From the NCBI GenBank assembly GCA_026003935.1, contig BPIE01000002.1:227407-291406 (forward strand): DNA of 64,000 bases, read 5' to 3'. Positions within the stretch are counted from its first letter, which is position 1. Each line of letters starts with the position of its first letter. The notes beneath the pieces were generated by a model. The model saw nothing but the letters and a program-made list of their open reading frames with translations, was not told the origin of the DNA and did not search any database. Shown piece after piece: positions 63,722 through 64,000 of the stretch. The stretch comes from Tepidiforma sp. GTDB lineage: Bacteria > Chloroflexota > Dehalococcoidia > Tepidiformales > Tepidiformaceae. The position numbers and the translations under genes are program-made.

Positions 63722-64000
63722 ATGACATCAACAACCGAGGAACGGGTCCGAATTACGGCGGCCGCGCGGGCGCTGGGCGAACAGCTCGGCGACCCTGCCT
63801 GGCTGGCCCGCCTGCGCGCCGAGGCTGCAGCGCTGGCTGATGAACTCGAGTGGCCCGACAGCTACCAGTCGCGGCCGTGGAAGTACTACGACGCGCGGTC
63901 GATCGACCTGGCGCGCTACCCGGTCGAACAGGATGAATCGATTGCAGTCGAGGCCGACGACGCCGTCACGGTGACGACGCACGGGTTCGCGGAGGGCGCG
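63722..64000 (+). CDS. sufD: Fe-S cluster assembly protein SufD (second copy, runs off the window)
   Basis: ATG 63722 after GGCGGAGGAG opens MTSTTEERVRITAAARALGEQLGDPAWLARLRAEAAALADELEWPDSYQSRPWKYYDARSIDLARYPVEQDESIAVEADDAVTVTTHGFAEGA; the frame stays open to base 64000. It is ~75% identical to the truncated copy over the shared length. If it continues intact, this is the working SufD that completes SufBC2D. Only the first ~93 codons are in view. Confidence 0.9.
   Translation, partial: MTSTTEERVRITAAARALGEQLGDPAWLARLRAEAAALADELEWPDSYQSRPWKYYDARSIDLARYPVEQDESIAVEADDAVTVTTHGFAEGA

Larger units (their letters stand above)
62522..64000 (+). repeat. Imperfect tandem duplication of a sufB 3' end / sufD 5' end module (~745 bp)
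   Basis: Unit 1 (62522-63265) is the end of sufB, the intergenic gap and the start of sufD. Unit 2 (63266-64000+) is again the end of sufB, a different gap and again the start of sufD. The offset is 744-747 nt. The sufB parts differ at about two dozen positions, all synonymous by eye; the sufD parts are only ~75% identical in protein. The second unit runs off the window. Confidence 0.92.

Overview
This is a high-GC, gene-dense bacterial chromosome segment with short intergenic gaps, many 4-nt start/stop overlaps (ATGA, GTGA) and frequent GTG starts. There is no phage, no intact insertion sequence, no CRISPR array and no rRNA. The gene set and order (a fused AccD-AccA protein, SufR-SufC-SufB, a YvcK with membrane helices, a large division/cell-wall cluster, a tRNA-queuosine mannosyltransferase-like protein) suggest Chloroflexota, perhaps a Tepidiforma-like or Dehalococcoidia-related lineage. 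That placement is inference from family knowledge, not from an alignment.

Layout. 1-11.6 kb: tRNA-Arg(CCU), a cation/proton antiporter with TrkA domains, a frameshifted SNF2/HARP helicase ending against tRNA-Lys(UUU), a biotin carrier plus carboxyltransferase pair, an SDR with a frameshifted 3' end, an acyl-CoA dehydrogenase, a PD-(D/E)XK-like protein, a serine recombinase with degenerate catalytic residues and a zinc-ribbon coiled-coil protein. 11.8-19.6 kb: a long + operon yceD-rpmF-fabD-fabG-nusB-acpP-tatA/B-tatC-TauE-UDG-rnj (ribosomal protein L32, fatty acid synthesis, Tat export, DNA repair, RNA decay). 19.6-33.1 kb: ftsK, accDA, a second TauE/SafE gene, gatB, yvcK, secG, a peptide-type substrate-binding protein, fmt, rlmN, a small repeat protein on the minus strand, and queA. 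33.1-35.6 kb: a decayed secreted-protein gene with an intact promoter, a CoA-transferase and a strongly structured candidate RNA. 35.6-52.0 kb: the complete dcw cluster on the minus strand (mraZ-rsmH-ftsL-ftsI-murF-mraY-murD-ftsW-murG-murC-murB-ddl-ftsQ-ftsA-ftsZ), without murE, driven by a consensus-like promoter followed by MraZ boxes. 52.1-60 kb: a MogA/MoaB protein, trmD, a CX5R phosphatase, a TetR-ABC exporter operon, a WecA-like glycosyltransferase, a HAD protein, a DUF3524 glycosyltransferase and a YihY/BrkB protein. 60-64 kb: sufR (with a CAAC-N6-GTTG operator), sufC, sufB and a disturbed sufD region.

Most striking points. (1) The sufB 3' end plus sufD 5' end occurs twice in tandem; the sufB copies differ only at synonymous sites, which points to recombination with, or mis-assembly of, a sister lineage rather than simple duplication. 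(2) A ~155-nt structured RNA lies next to ftsZ; its G-U pairs favour transcription from the + strand, and one strand segment has two mutually exclusive pairing partners. (3) ftsW has no ATG/GTG/TTG/CTG before its second membrane helix and appears to start at AUA, in the same 4-nt overlap geometry as its neighbours. (4) Several transcripts look leaderless (TAnnnT box about 6 nt before the start codon). Two single-base frameshifts (SNF2, SDR) could be real or consensus errors.
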